Assembly: GCA_947460975.1 (NCBI GenBank)
Contig: CANHGO010000004.1
Span: forward strand, 62,001 to 126,000
Length of the DNA: 64,000 nucleotides
Source of the DNA: Cytophagaceae bacterium
Lineage (GTDB): Bacteria > Bacteroidota > Bacteroidia > Cytophagales > Spirosomataceae
Direction of reading: 5' to 3'
Shown here: positions 47,906 through 56,597 of the stretch, piece after piece
Numbering within the stretch: the first letter of the stretch is position 1
Layout: every line of letters begins with the position of its first letter
The notes under the pieces: generated by a model
Told to the model about the DNA's origin: nothing
Databases searched by the model: none
What the model saw: the letters and a program-made list of their open reading frames with translations, nothing else
Made by a program: the position numbers and the translations under genes

Positions 47906-50215
47906 TTAAAATTCTAATTGTGAGCTAATGATGGGAATTAGGGGTAAGGCATACCGATAGGATAGGCCCTTTATATTTGAATCATACCGTTCCTCGATGA
48001 TGTTATTCGTATTAAAAATATTTTGAAGATCCATCCTGAAAGACCACGTATGATTCAACTTATTAATGCGATAGGCCAAAGAAAAATCGTATCGTTCAAA
48101 ATTTGGATATTGAGATTCAAACGCTTTTGCTGGTACAGTAACCGTTGTATTCCTTTTGATAGACTCTGCTAAATTGATGGGTGTATATCGGTTTCCACCT
48201 CTTAACAGATATCTTACGTTGACCGAAAGTGACTTTTGTTTCGCTAATGTAAAGTCTTTGCCCACCAAAATATTTCCCGCAAATAGGTTGTTAAATTGAG
48301 TATTTCGCCACACTAAATCCTTATTTTGAAACTTAGAGTCAAAGAGTGAAGCGGTAATTAAATAGTAAAAATTATCCGCTAAAAATCTTTCCAATGTCAA
48401 TTCTATCCCCTTATTAATCCCCTTTCCCGTATTTTCAAGCACTTGGCCAGGGATACCAGAGGTATAATTGACCAATGAAAATAATCCTTTCTTTGTCGTG
48501 TCTATAGGTACTTGATTTATGTTTTGGATGTAGGCCTCAACTTTCAGTCGAGTATTTTCTCCGATTCTTTGGTCATACGAAACCACTTGGTGTAGGGCCT
48601 GCGATGGTGCAATGTTTTTATTAGGCTGCACAAAACTTCCATTAGGCAAATATCTTTTAAAAAGATAGGTGGATATAGGCTCAATGCGTGAATGCCAACC
48701 AATCCCCACCCCAAATCTACCTCCCGAATGATTGTCGATCGAAATGGCCATTCGAGGCTCTATGGCCTTGGATTGATTCAGTTCAAATTGGTATGCATGA
48801 AGCCCAAAAGTAGTTTGAAAGGCCGGTGTCCACTTTTTTATAATCTGCCCAAACTGTTGGATGTAATACGTGTAATTCGATTCATTCAAGTAATTCACTA
48901 TTTTTTTACCATCCCAACGATCATCTATGAGCTCAAAAGATAATTGGCTTATATTCAATCCAAATTTTGCCGTCAAGCTGGCATTCCATTTATGGATATA
49001 GGTAGCGTTCAACCGTACATTAGGGTAGCGATATAGTTGATCTCTGGTGGTTTTCCATGCATTCGAAATGATTTCAATTTTGCTCACATTTGCAGATTCA
49101 GTTGTTAAGGCCAAAACAGTGGAAAGATGACCTTTTTTGAAGGGTAATTTATAGGATAATCCAAACGCCCCCATGGCACTTTTTGAGTAATCCTTGGACG
49201 TCGATTTCTCATCTTCCGTATCATTCGCTCCCGCTAACCCCCAAAACGTAAGAAGCCCAGCTTTTTTCAAAGGAATATCGATCGTGTAATTTAAATCTCG
49301 ATAAGCAGGCTTAAAGTTCCCTGAATTGATGTTAATTAATCCCGATTTTAATAGCAACTCTAACGTTGAATATCTAGCTCCGGCCCGATAGGAGCCGCCA
49401 TTTTTGCAAATGGGCCCTTCGGAGGCCAAATCGATTCCAACCACCGATAATTGCGCCATCCATTCTCTTTTCTCATTATTCCCTCTTCGGAATCGTAGGT
49501 CGAATACACCGGAGGAGGCATTTCCATATTCCGCAGGGAAAGCACCCGACATAAAATCTGAGTTGGCCAAGCTAGTCGAATTAATCATCGATATGATTCC
49601 ACTGGTGGAGCCTTGTCCATCTCCAAAATGATTTGGATTTGGAATTTCGATCCCTTCCATCCTCCACAATAATCCTTTTGGTGAATTCCCACGAATGATA
49701 ATCTCATTGTTTTGATCCGATCCTGCATTCGTTACCCCTGCAAAGTTTAAGGCCATGCGAGCCGGATCCTGAAATCCTCCAGCATATCTATTGGCTTCTG
49801 TGACTGAGAATTGGCGTGTACTAACCATAGCCATTTCATTTTTTGCCCGGTCTTTTGCTCGCTCGGAAACCACGACCACTTCACGTAAAAATTGGGGTGC
49901 TTCTTCTAACTCAACAGGTAAATTGATCTCTTTTCCACTCCTAAGCTCCAAATTGGGAATACTTAGTGGCGCATAACCTAACCTCGAAAATGAAATACTA
50001 TATCGGCCTAATGGAATCTTATGAAAATAAAATCGGCCAAGGCTATCACTGAAGCTGATGTGATTACCAGGAACTAATTTGACTGTCACATTAGATAGAA
50101 GTTCTAATGTTTGCTTATCTGCAATCTTTCCTCGGATGGTTTGCTCAAGATTTTGAGCAAAACCTACGTGAAAAATACTCAAACAAAAAACGAGGATGAT
50201 TGTGGTACGAATCAT
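47906..50215 (-). CDS. TonB-dependent outer-membrane receptor
   Basis: The 769-residue protein has a signal peptide ending GFAQ. An N-terminal carboxypeptidase-regulatory-like domain occupies about residues 25-110 (IRGKIADKQTLELLSNVTVKL, GRYSISFSRLGY), a plug about 115-230 (VVSERAKDRAKNE, IIRGNSPKGLLWRMEGIEIPNPNHFG) and a 22-strand-type barrel to a final strand LPLIPIISSQLEF. It resembles the shorter FecA/CirA-type TonB receptors rather than the 1000-residue SusC type, and there is no SusD gene beside it. The ligand is unknown. It is downstream of the sulfatase in the same direction (41-base gap). Confidence 0.88.
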   Translation of the reverse strand: MIRTTIILVFCLSIFHVGFAQNLEQTIRGKIADKQTLELLSNVTVKLVPGNHISFSDSLGRFYFHKIPLGRYSISFSRLGYAPLSIPNLELRSGKEINLPVELEEAPQFLREVVVVSERAKDRAKNEMAMVSTRQFSVTEANRYAGGFQDPARMALNFAGVTNAGSDQNNEIIIRGNSPKGLLWRMEGIEIPNPNHFGDGQGSTSGIISMINSTSLANSDFMSGAFPAEYGNASSGVFDLRFRRGNNEKREWMAQLSVVGIDLASEGPICKNGGSYRAGARYSTLELLLKSGLININSGNFKPAYRDLNYTIDIPLKKAGLLTFWGLAGANDTEDEKSTSKDYSKSAMGAFGLSYKLPFKKGHLSTVLALTTESANVSKIEIISNAWKTTRDQLYRYPNVRLNATYIHKWNASLTAKFGLNISQLSFELIDDRWDGKKIVNYLNESNYTYYIQQFGQIIKKWTPAFQTTFGLHAYQFELNQSKAIEPRMAISIDNHSGGRFGVGIGWHSRIEPISTYLFKRYLPNGSFVQPNKNIAPSQALHQVVSYDQRIGENTRLKVEAYIQNINQVPIDTTKKGLFSLVNYTSGIPGQVLENTGKGINKGIELTLERFLADNFYYLITASLFDSKFQNKDLVWRNTQFNNLFAGNILVGKDFTLAKQKSLSVNVRYLLRGGNRYTPINLAESIKRNTTVTVPAKAFESQYPNFERYDFSLAYRINKLNHTWSFRMDLQNIFNTNNIIEERYDSNIKGLSYRYALPLIPIISSQLEF

Positions 50216-50256
50216 GTTGAACCGATTTTTGATTCGAAGATTTAAAAATGAATGGC

Positions 50257-51756
50257 TTATCTTTTTTTATAACCTTTGATTTCTTGTAGCAAATTTCTAA
50301 GCTCTTTCACTTTTTCTTGATTCGTTTCAAAAACGTCATTGGCTTCTTTGGGGTCACTCTTTAAATTATATAATTGGCCATTCACTCCCTCTTTTATCTG
50401 TTCGATTTTTTGTGGTTCTGTGAATCCTCCAGATCCAAGTCCTTCAATTAACTTCCAATCTCCTTTTCGAACCGTAAAATATCCGATTGACGATGAGACA
50501 ACAATTCCTGGCTGTCCTTTTACCTCTTGTGCTTGGCCTTTTAGAATTGGCATAATGCTGTAAGTGTCTTCTGAAGTGGCTTTAATGCCTGTCAGATCAC
50601 TACACGTGGCTAATAAATTAGCTAAGCTGGTGGTGGCATTTGATGTGGTATTTGCTTTTACCTGAGCGGGCCAACGAACGAAAAAGGGAATTCGATGTCC
50701 TCCCTCATAAGCATCGCCTTTCATTCCCCTAAATTCACCTGCCGATGTATGATTGAATTTTTCAATGTAATCAGCACGCCAATATGGACCATTGTCACTA
50801 GCAAATATGACGATCGTATTTTTAGCGATCCCTGACTTTTCCAATTGTTTCAAAACCGCACCTACGGACGCATCTACTTGTTGGACAAAATCGCCATATT
50901 CTCCCGCCCCAGATTTACCGACATACTCTGGATTTGGCATCCATGGCGTATGTGGCGCGGCTAATGGAAGGTATAAAAAGAATGGTTTTTCTCCTTTTTG
51001 GTTTTCAATAAATTGGTTTGCTTTCTCAATAAATCGAGGTAATACTTGATGAAAATCAAAAGAAGGAGACATTTTTCCTTCTCGCCAAAAGGGTCCCGAA
51101 TACCCTTTTTCCATTTTATTTCCCGCGGTATACGCCGTAGGAAGTTCCTCAACTTGTTGATTTTCTACATACAAATAAGGGGGCATGTCCAGCGAAGCTG
51201 GTAAGATATACGAATAATCAAATCCAGCTGATTTTGGCCCCGCCGTTGCCGGTTTAGTAAAATCGATGATTTCTGGATTTAATTCAGTCTTTATACCTAG
51301 CTCTTTTTCATTTAATAGCGCTTCATTTCCAGATTTTAAAGTCCAGTCTAGCCCCAAATGCCATTTGCCAATCACCCCTGTGGAATATCCCGCTTGTGAA
51401 AGCAATTTCGCAACGGTTTGTTGGTCAGTGTCGATCAAAGAACGACTATATCCTCTTAAAACCCCCACAGGCAATTTACTTCTAAATGGATATCGGCCAG
51501 TTAAAATGGCGTATCTAGTGGGCGTGCAAACGCCAGAAGCTGAATGCGCATCCGTAAATCGCATACCCTGAAGGGCGATTTGATCGATATTAGGTGTCTT
51601 GATTTTCCCTTTGGGATTATTAATTGAAACATCGCCGTAGCCTAAATCATCCGCTAAAATATAAATGATATTGGGTAATTTCTCTTTCTTGCTTTGACCC
51701 AATAAGCCAGATGAAATGGTCAATAAACAAATGATTATTAGAGATAATTTCTTCAT
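50257..51756 (-). CDS. Exported sulfatase (arylsulfatase family)
   Basis: The 499-residue protein has a signal peptide (MKKLSLIIICLLTISSGLLG). IIYILADDLGYGDVS contains the metal-binding Asp pair, and GVCTPTRYAILTGRYPFR contains the Cys (about C77) converted to formylglycine in the C-x-P/T-x-R motif. GKWHLG and IFASDNGPYW follow, as in S1 arylsulfatases. It probably removes sulfate from glycans or aryl sulfates in the periplasm. An anaerobic or FGE-type maturase must act in trans; none is in the window. It is 4 bases after the diheme cytochrome gene. Confidence 0.91.
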   Translation of the reverse strand: MKKLSLIIICLLTISSGLLGQSKKEKLPNIIYILADDLGYGDVSINNPKGKIKTPNIDQIALQGMRFTDAHSASGVCTPTRYAILTGRYPFRSKLPVGVLRGYSRSLIDTDQQTVAKLLSQAGYSTGVIGKWHLGLDWTLKSGNEALLNEKELGIKTELNPEIIDFTKPATAGPKSAGFDYSYILPASLDMPPYLYVENQQVEELPTAYTAGNKMEKGYSGPFWREGKMSPSFDFHQVLPRFIEKANQFIENQKGEKPFFLYLPLAAPHTPWMPNPEYVGKSGAGEYGDFVQQVDASVGAVLKQLEKSGIAKNTIVIFASDNGPYWRADYIEKFNHTSAGEFRGMKGDAYEGGHRIPFFVRWPAQVKANTTSNATTSLANLLATCSDLTGIKATSEDTYSIMPILKGQAQEVKGQPGIVVSSSIGYFTVRKGDWKLIEGLGSGGFTEPQKIEQIKEGVNGQLYNLKSDPKEANDVFETNQEKVKELRNLLQEIKGYKKR

Positions 51757-51760
51757 AACA

Positions 51761-52804
51761 TTACAATGATTTGATCCAATTTTTAATTAAATCTACGCCT
51801 TCTTTGTGAGATAATCTACGTCCTAACTCAGGCATCATAATTCCTGGATCCGATGAATGCATGCGATAGGCTAAAATACTTTCTTCAGGCTTGCCTGGCA
51901 CGATGTCATACGATAAATTTCCAGACCCTCTTCCGGCAGCGACAGGAGTTTTCATAAAGCCGTAGCTGGTTTTATTCGGATTATTCCAATGTAGAAATAA
52001 GCCTGAGGATTGTGCCGGACCTACTGGATTATGGCAATGGGCACAATTGATATCTAAATAAGCTTTGGCCCTAAGATCTAATGAGGCATTAAGATCTGAA
52101 TAGGATGGCATTTTAGGAACATCATTTAGTTTTGGAAGATTATCCAAGGCATTTTTTTGCGCCCAATGGGCCAATTGGTTTTCATGTTTACCTTCCTCAT
52201 ATGAAAATTCTCCATTTAACTGGCGCGCAGAGGGGCCAATCGGCGTCATGATTCCTTGTCTCTCATGGCAGCCTTTACATTGATTCATATTGGGCACCAC
52301 ATATTCGAAGGCTTGTTTTTTTCCTTGATCATCAATCCAAGAAACTAAATCGCTGCCCCCAGCCACTTCTAGGGTAGCTTCACTTTGTTCTTTATTCCAA
52401 ATGTAGGGCAATGCTCTCCAACCTTTTGCTTCATGGATGAGAATTCGCGTTTCCATTAACCGTCGGCCTTTTGCCTCAGCACGCTCATCATTTTTAAAAT
52501 AAAAGGTCTTGGCTATGACGGTGCCAACGGGAAATTGCAAAACGGAATCTGGGTTAAAATTCACCTTAGTCCCTTTAGGCATTTTAATGAATCGTAATTT
52601 ATGCGCAAAATCTGAAAATAAGGGAGAATTTAATGCGTAAGGCAGTACATCTTCTGCAGGAATTTGATCTTGCAAACGTCCTTTAAATAAGGCAAACTCA
52701 GATAGCTTTTCTGGGTAATTAAATTCGGTATTAATTTCTGAATCGATGGACATCAAAAATGTCAAACTTAGGCATGAAATTAAAATAATGAGAAGCCTAT
52801 TCAT
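51761..52804 (-). CDS. SO2930-type diheme cytochrome c
   Basis: From the ATG at 52804 the protein has 347 residues with a signal anchor (MNRLLIILISCLSLTFLMS). Two heme-binding motifs, CKGCH at about residue 175 and CAHCH at about 254, fit the SO2930/HNE_0200 family of diheme c-type cytochromes. MPELGRRLSHKEGVDLIKNW closes the protein. The family is usually encoded beside a parallel beta-helix protein, as here (4-base gap). The electron donor and acceptor are unknown. The track's longer start reads into the upstream gene. Confidence 0.88.
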   Translation of the reverse strand: MNRLLIILISCLSLTFLMSIDSEINTEFNYPEKLSEFALFKGRLQDQIPAEDVLPYALNSPLFSDFAHKLRFIKMPKGTKVNFNPDSVLQFPVGTVIAKTFYFKNDERAEAKGRRLMETRILIHEAKGWRALPYIWNKEQSEATLEVAGGSDLVSWIDDQGKKQAFEYVVPNMNQCKGCHERQGIMTPIGPSARQLNGEFSYEEGKHENQLAHWAQKNALDNLPKLNDVPKMPSYSDLNASLDLRAKAYLDINCAHCHNPVGPAQSSGLFLHWNNPNKTSYGFMKTPVAAGRGSGNLSYDIVPGKPEESILAYRMHSSDPGIMMPELGRRLSHKEGVDLIKNWIKSL

Positions 52805-52808
52805 GTAT

Positions 52809-54008
52809 TTAAAACTGGTTTGATTTGATCGAAACGGGTGAGCATTCAAATAAGTCGGGGCCCACTAAAACATTTTTAAAGTCATGGTCAGCATCCAAAA
52901 ATGAAGTACTTTGGTTGATGTTGTTACGCACACAAATGGCATATTCAGGCAGATATTTGCCATCCGTACCTACTAATTTAGGGTCTAATATTCCATCAAA
53001 AATAACCTGAGGTATCTTGCGCCCAAACTTCAATTTCACTCGATATAACTGACCAAATCGGCTATCCATCGGCACGCGACGAGGTTTTCTTTCAAATAAA
53101 TTATCATGAATATTGATCGAAGTGGGGTAAGGGTAATACTCTTTATCTTTATTTTTTTTCTCCGTCATAAAGTAGCTGATAATGGCGACTCCCACGGTTG
53201 AATGATTTAGAATTTTATTGTCAAAAATTTCAACTTGGCTCGTGGCTAATACCATCATGCCTGTGCCTTTGGGTACATTGCCTACAATATTGCCTTTTGG
53301 GGCAAAATTGGCTAAATTATTTTCCTTAATTAAGTTGTTGTAAACGCGCACAAACCCACCCTTTTTTTGGATTAGGTCTGGTAAATCAAAAACTAAAATA
53401 CCTCCGGTGTTCCCCTCAGCTACATTATTGTACACTTCTGCGTACAATGAATTTTCGATCTCAATCCCGGCAACATTTTGAAATGCGGTGCAATTACGAA
53501 CAGTGATGTATTTTGATTGGCCTACATAAATTCCAGCATCTGATGCGCCGATGGCGATGCAACTGTCAATCAATACTTTTTCACAGAGCACTGGGTACAA
53601 TCCGTAACTACCATTCGTAGGGGAGGGTTTTCCCGTCCAGGCCGTCTTTAATCTTCGGAATGTGATTCCTTTTACATGCATGGTTTTAATCAAATCCCCT
53701 TTGGAATCCTCTGCCGTAAAGTCTTCTAAAATGATATTTTCACAATTCGTTATTCTGATTCCCTCAGCTCCTTGGGTTTGCGTTTTAAAGTTTAGGACCG
53801 TTTTGTCAATCCCTTTTCCTCGAATGGTGATATTTTTTTTGCCATCTAGACTTAAACTTTTAGTTAAAGCAAAAGTGCCCGACTCTATGTTGATAACATC
53901 CCCATCTTTTGCTAATATCAGTTTGGTTTGTAATTTTTTTTCAAAGTCGGCCTGAGCAAAAATTTGAGTACTGAAAAAGGTTAATAAGCTTAATATGATA
54001 AGACGCAT
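52809..54008 (-). CDS. Parallel beta-helix protein, partner of the diheme cytochrome
   Basis: The 399-residue exported protein (signal MRLIILSLLTFFSTQIFAQ) is a right-handed parallel beta-helix. Turns such as ITIRGKGIDKTVLNF, IRITNCENIILEDF, KYITVRNCTAFQNVAGIEIEN and AEVYNNVAEGNTGGILVFD repeat every 22 or so residues through residue 250. This is the TIGR03805-type partner of the SO2930/HNE_0200 diheme cytochrome, and the pair is 4 bases apart. Beta-helix proteins of this type bind or cleave polysaccharides or anchor at surfaces, but this family's activity is not known to me. Confidence 0.85.
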   Translation of the reverse strand: MRLIILSLLTFFSTQIFAQADFEKKLQTKLILAKDGDVINIESGTFALTKSLSLDGKKNITIRGKGIDKTVLNFKTQTQGAEGIRITNCENIILEDFTAEDSKGDLIKTMHVKGITFRRLKTAWTGKPSPTNGSYGLYPVLCEKVLIDSCIAIGASDAGIYVGQSKYITVRNCTAFQNVAGIEIENSLYAEVYNNVAEGNTGGILVFDLPDLIQKKGGFVRVYNNLIKENNLANFAPKGNIVGNVPKGTGMMVLATSQVEIFDNKILNHSTVGVAIISYFMTEKKNKDKEYYPYPTSINIHDNLFERKPRRVPMDSRFGQLYRVKLKFGRKIPQVIFDGILDPKLVGTDGKYLPEYAICVRNNINQSTSFLDADHDFKNVLVGPDLFECSPVSIKSNQF

Positions 54009-54033
54009 AACTTGGAATTAAACTTGTTGATAT

Positions 54034-54053
54034 AGTTTGAAATTTTCCAAACT
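54034..54053. promoter_or_regulatory. Inverted repeat upstream of the beta-helix gene
   Basis: AGTTTG and CAAACT are perfect inverted copies separated by 8 A/T-rich bases, 26 bases upstream of the beta-helix ATG. It could be an operator for the beta-helix-cytochrome-sulfatase genes, but a 6-bp match in AT-rich DNA may be chance. Otherwise the 198-base gap 54009-54206 shows only an imperfect hairpin near 54133-54163. Confidence 0.25.
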
Positions 54054-54206
54054 AAATTAAAACTTAAATTTACTGATTTTGTTTGTTAAAATTTCGGATA
54101 ATTAAATCCATTGTGATAGGCGGGTTTAATTAGGCTATTAGCTGATTTTTAGTCAGATAAGCCCTTATTGGAAACCCAATTATCTCCAGTATGATAGGCT
54201 GTATTT

Positions 54207-55067
54207 CTATTTTATGCTAAGTAAATATTTGATGGATTCAGGCACCTGAATGGCGTGAAGAGAGCTTTCATCTTCTATGTAATAATGCTGAATCTTAGCC
54301 TTTTTAGCCGCCTTCATAATCGCAGGTAAATCCAACTGGCCCGTACCTAAAGCTACATCATTTTCAGAGGAAGTTCCCCCTGATAAATTGCCAACAACCC
54401 CCTTCTTTAAATCTTTTACGTGCATCAGTTTAAAGCGATTGGGGTATTTTTCTAACAGTTTGGCAGGATCTATTCCTGGAAAAAATGTCCATAAAATATC
54501 CATTTCAAAATTTACAAATTTAGGATCCGTATTTTTTGCGATATAATCAAAAAAGGTACCCCCTTCGTAAGGAGCAAATTCAAAACCATGGTTATGATAA
54601 CAAAATTCTAATCCATAATTTTCTTTTAAGTTTTTGCCAATGATGCTAAAATCTGCGATCGTTTTGTCAGCTAATTCCTTGGTAAATGGACCATCATGCG
54701 GAATCCAAGCCACTCGCACAAATTTTGCTCCTAAGGTTTTGGCATTAGAAGCTACTTCGTCAGACTTCGTTAATGCATCTTGATAACTTACGCCAAAGGA
54801 AGAACAATACATGCCTCTTTCATCTAAGAGTTTTCTGATTTCAGTGGCTTTTTTACCAAATAAACTAGAAAATTCCATGTCATAAACCTTCAATGTTTTT
54901 AATGAATCTAGGGTAGTAGCCATATCTTTTTGTAGACTTTGTCTATAGGTATACGAAACCATGCCTAAAGGAACGCCATTAATGCTTGGACCTTTTTGGG
55001 CATTTAAATTGAATTGAAAACAAATGATACTGGCGGTTAGCAAGATTTTTTTGATCATGGCATTCAT
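54207..55067 (-). CDS. Exported sugar phosphate isomerase/epimerase-like TIM barrel
   Basis: The 286-residue protein of the xylose-isomerase-like TIM-barrel family has the segments VPLGMVSYTYRQSL, YDMEFSSLFGKKAT, ARFVRVAWIPHDG-type strand ends, EFCYHNHGFEF with the metal His pair, FEMDILWTFFPGIDP and LMHVKDLKKG. Unlike most relatives it has a clear signal peptide (MIKKILLTASIICFQFNLNAQ), so it should be periplasmic. The ATG at 55058 would also give a good signal peptide. It follows the exported Gfo/Idh/MocA gene (18-base gap), and a joint pathway is likely; the substrate is unknown. Confidence 0.86.
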   Translation of the reverse strand: MNAMIKKILLTASIICFQFNLNAQKGPSINGVPLGMVSYTYRQSLQKDMATTLDSLKTLKVYDMEFSSLFGKKATEIRKLLDERGMYCSSFGVSYQDALTKSDEVASNAKTLGAKFVRVAWIPHDGPFTKELADKTIADFSIIGKNLKENYGLEFCYHNHGFEFAPYEGGTFFDYIAKNTDPKFVNFEMDILWTFFPGIDPAKLLEKYPNRFKLMHVKDLKKGVVGNLSGGTSSENDVALGTGQLDLPAIMKAAKKAKIQHYYIEDESSLHAIQVPESIKYLLSIK

Positions 55068-55085
55068 ATTTATTAGACAAAAATT

Positions 55086-56180
55086 TTATTTTAAGGTTAT
55101 TTTTTTTCCTGTTTTAGCAGATTCTCGTGCCGCCTCTAGTATTTCTACGACCACTTGATTTATTTCAAAAGAGGATAAATCCATTTTGGGTTTAATTCTT
55201 CCTTGGACAACGGCAGATAAATAAGGGAACACATTGGACACTTCATGGGGCAAAGGACTTAAGTCAATCATGCTTTCTTTGCCATATCGATCCCCATCCA
55301 CATACCTCATTTTTTTGTTTTTGTTAGCCACCAAAATTCCTTTGGTCCCATAAACCTCAGTATCTTTTCGGTCAAAAGGCCAATTCCAAGATGCTTGAAT
55401 GATGGCTTGGCAATCTTGATACGTCAAAATGATGGTTGCTTCATCGTCTACGTTAGGGTATAAATCGGGTTTTAATTGCTGAGTGACTGCGTTTACTGCG
55501 ATAGGCTTTTTCCCATCCATCAGCCAGGTCATAATATTTGCTCCATAACAACCAAAATCGATGATAGCACCTCCTCCGTTTTTGACCGGGTCGGTTAACC
55601 AATGTAGAAACTCAGGGGAACAACCAATTTCCTTAGGTCCACGATGTCCATCCATCATGACAACTTTTCGGATTGTACCTAAAGACTTTTCTTCTTTAAC
55701 CATTTGCCACATTTTAGCATGTGATGAATACCAAGTAGTTTCAAAATTGGTTAAAAGATGAATTTTATATTGGCTCACCAGCGCCTTCATTTGATTCAAA
55801 TGATTCATGTTGACAGCCAAAGGCTTTTCGACAATCACATGAATTCCTTTAGGAGCACAAACTTTAACCACTTCCAAATGCTCAAAAATGCTGTTAAAAG
55901 CCGCAATAGCCTCAGGCTTTGTCTTGGCAATTAAAGCCTCTAAGGTAGGGAACCAGAGAGAATCTGGAAGATTTTGTTGTTTTAAGATGGATAAGGCAAG
56001 TTCCTTATCGGGTTCAGCAAAACCTACAATGATAACATCTTGCTGGGGCTTTTTGATCGCACTATACACTTGGCCCACGTGACCGTGGGTCATTCCAGCA
56101 ACACCCACTCGGAGGGGTTTAGCATGAAAAATAAAGGGTATGCAAAATAACCCTATCCAAACAAATAGTTGCTTCATCAT
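55086..56180 (-). CDS. Exported Gfo/Idh/MocA-type oxidoreductase
   Basis: The 364-residue protein has a signal-like N-terminus (KQLFVWIGLFCIPFIFHA) before the Rossmann fold. The dinucleotide motif reads VGVAGMTHGHVGQVY, which departs from the usual GxGxxG, and VIVEKPLAVNMNHL holds the family's EKP lysine. GGGAIIDFGCYGANIM is the substrate-side histidine region in relatives. Members act as NAD(P)-dependent sugar oxidoreductases; an NAD-dependent enzyme in the periplasm must keep a trapped cofactor. It sits between the Spy-like and TIM-barrel genes. Confidence 0.85.
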   Translation of the reverse strand: MMKQLFVWIGLFCIPFIFHAKPLRVGVAGMTHGHVGQVYSAIKKPQQDVIIVGFAEPDKELALSILKQQNLPDSLWFPTLEALIAKTKPEAIAAFNSIFEHLEVVKVCAPKGIHVIVEKPLAVNMNHLNQMKALVSQYKIHLLTNFETTWYSSHAKMWQMVKEEKSLGTIRKVVMMDGHRGPKEIGCSPEFLHWLTDPVKNGGGAIIDFGCYGANIMTWLMDGKKPIAVNAVTQQLKPDLYPNVDDEATIILTYQDCQAIIQASWNWPFDRKDTEVYGTKGILVANKNKKMRYVDGDRYGKESMIDLSPLPHEVSNVFPYLSAVVQGRIKPKMDLSSFEINQVVVEILEAARESAKTGKKITLK

Positions 56181-56197
56181 AGGAATTGCTTTTAGGA

Positions 56198-56560
56198 CTA
56201 GTTTCGAGGACCTCCGCTACCTTGCCGCTGGGCAGCCTGCATTGTTTTATATTTCTCTAGTTGCTCTGGAGTTAAAATTGTCTTTAAAGACTCTAATTGA
56301 GCATCATTCAATTTTTTCATTTCAGCTTGCATAGCTTCTCTTTCCATACCTGCTTGACGGAATTCCATCATTTTTTCCATTCTTACTGTTACTAAAGGCT
56401 CAATTTTTTTGATTTGATCCTTAGATAAAGTTAATTCAGTTTCCATGCGGTCGATCTGACGCTGAACCATCGCTTGTGGATTGAAATCCTGAGCAGATAC
56501 TTGAGTTGAAAAACTCATTAATGTTGCTACGATAGCAAAAGAAGTAATTAATTTTTTCAT
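56198..56560 (-). CDS. Spy/CpxP-like periplasmic helical protein
   Basis: The 120-residue protein has a signal peptide ending QVSAQ. The mature part is helical with TELTLSKDQIKKIEPLV and LKTILTPEQLEKYKTMQ, the two LTxxQ-type repeats of Spy/CpxP-like chaperone or stress proteins, and a Gly-rich tail (GSGGPRN). It could act as an envelope chaperone. It is 17 bases upstream of the Gfo/Idh/MocA gene in the same direction, and 37 bases downstream of eboF, so it may belong to either transcription unit. Confidence 0.85.
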   Translation of the reverse strand: MKKLITSFAIVATLMSFSTQVSAQDFNPQAMVQRQIDRMETELTLSKDQIKKIEPLVTVRMEKMMEFRQAGMEREAMQAEMKKLNDAQLESLKTILTPEQLEKYKTMQAAQRQGSGGPRN

Positions 56561-56597
56561 AGTTTTTGTGTTTAAGTTGGAATTTATAAAAATTAAT

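Noticed and set aside
54133-54163. Hairpin as terminator of the exported TIM-barrel gene
   Set aside because: The stem is imperfect, with mismatches and no T-run.
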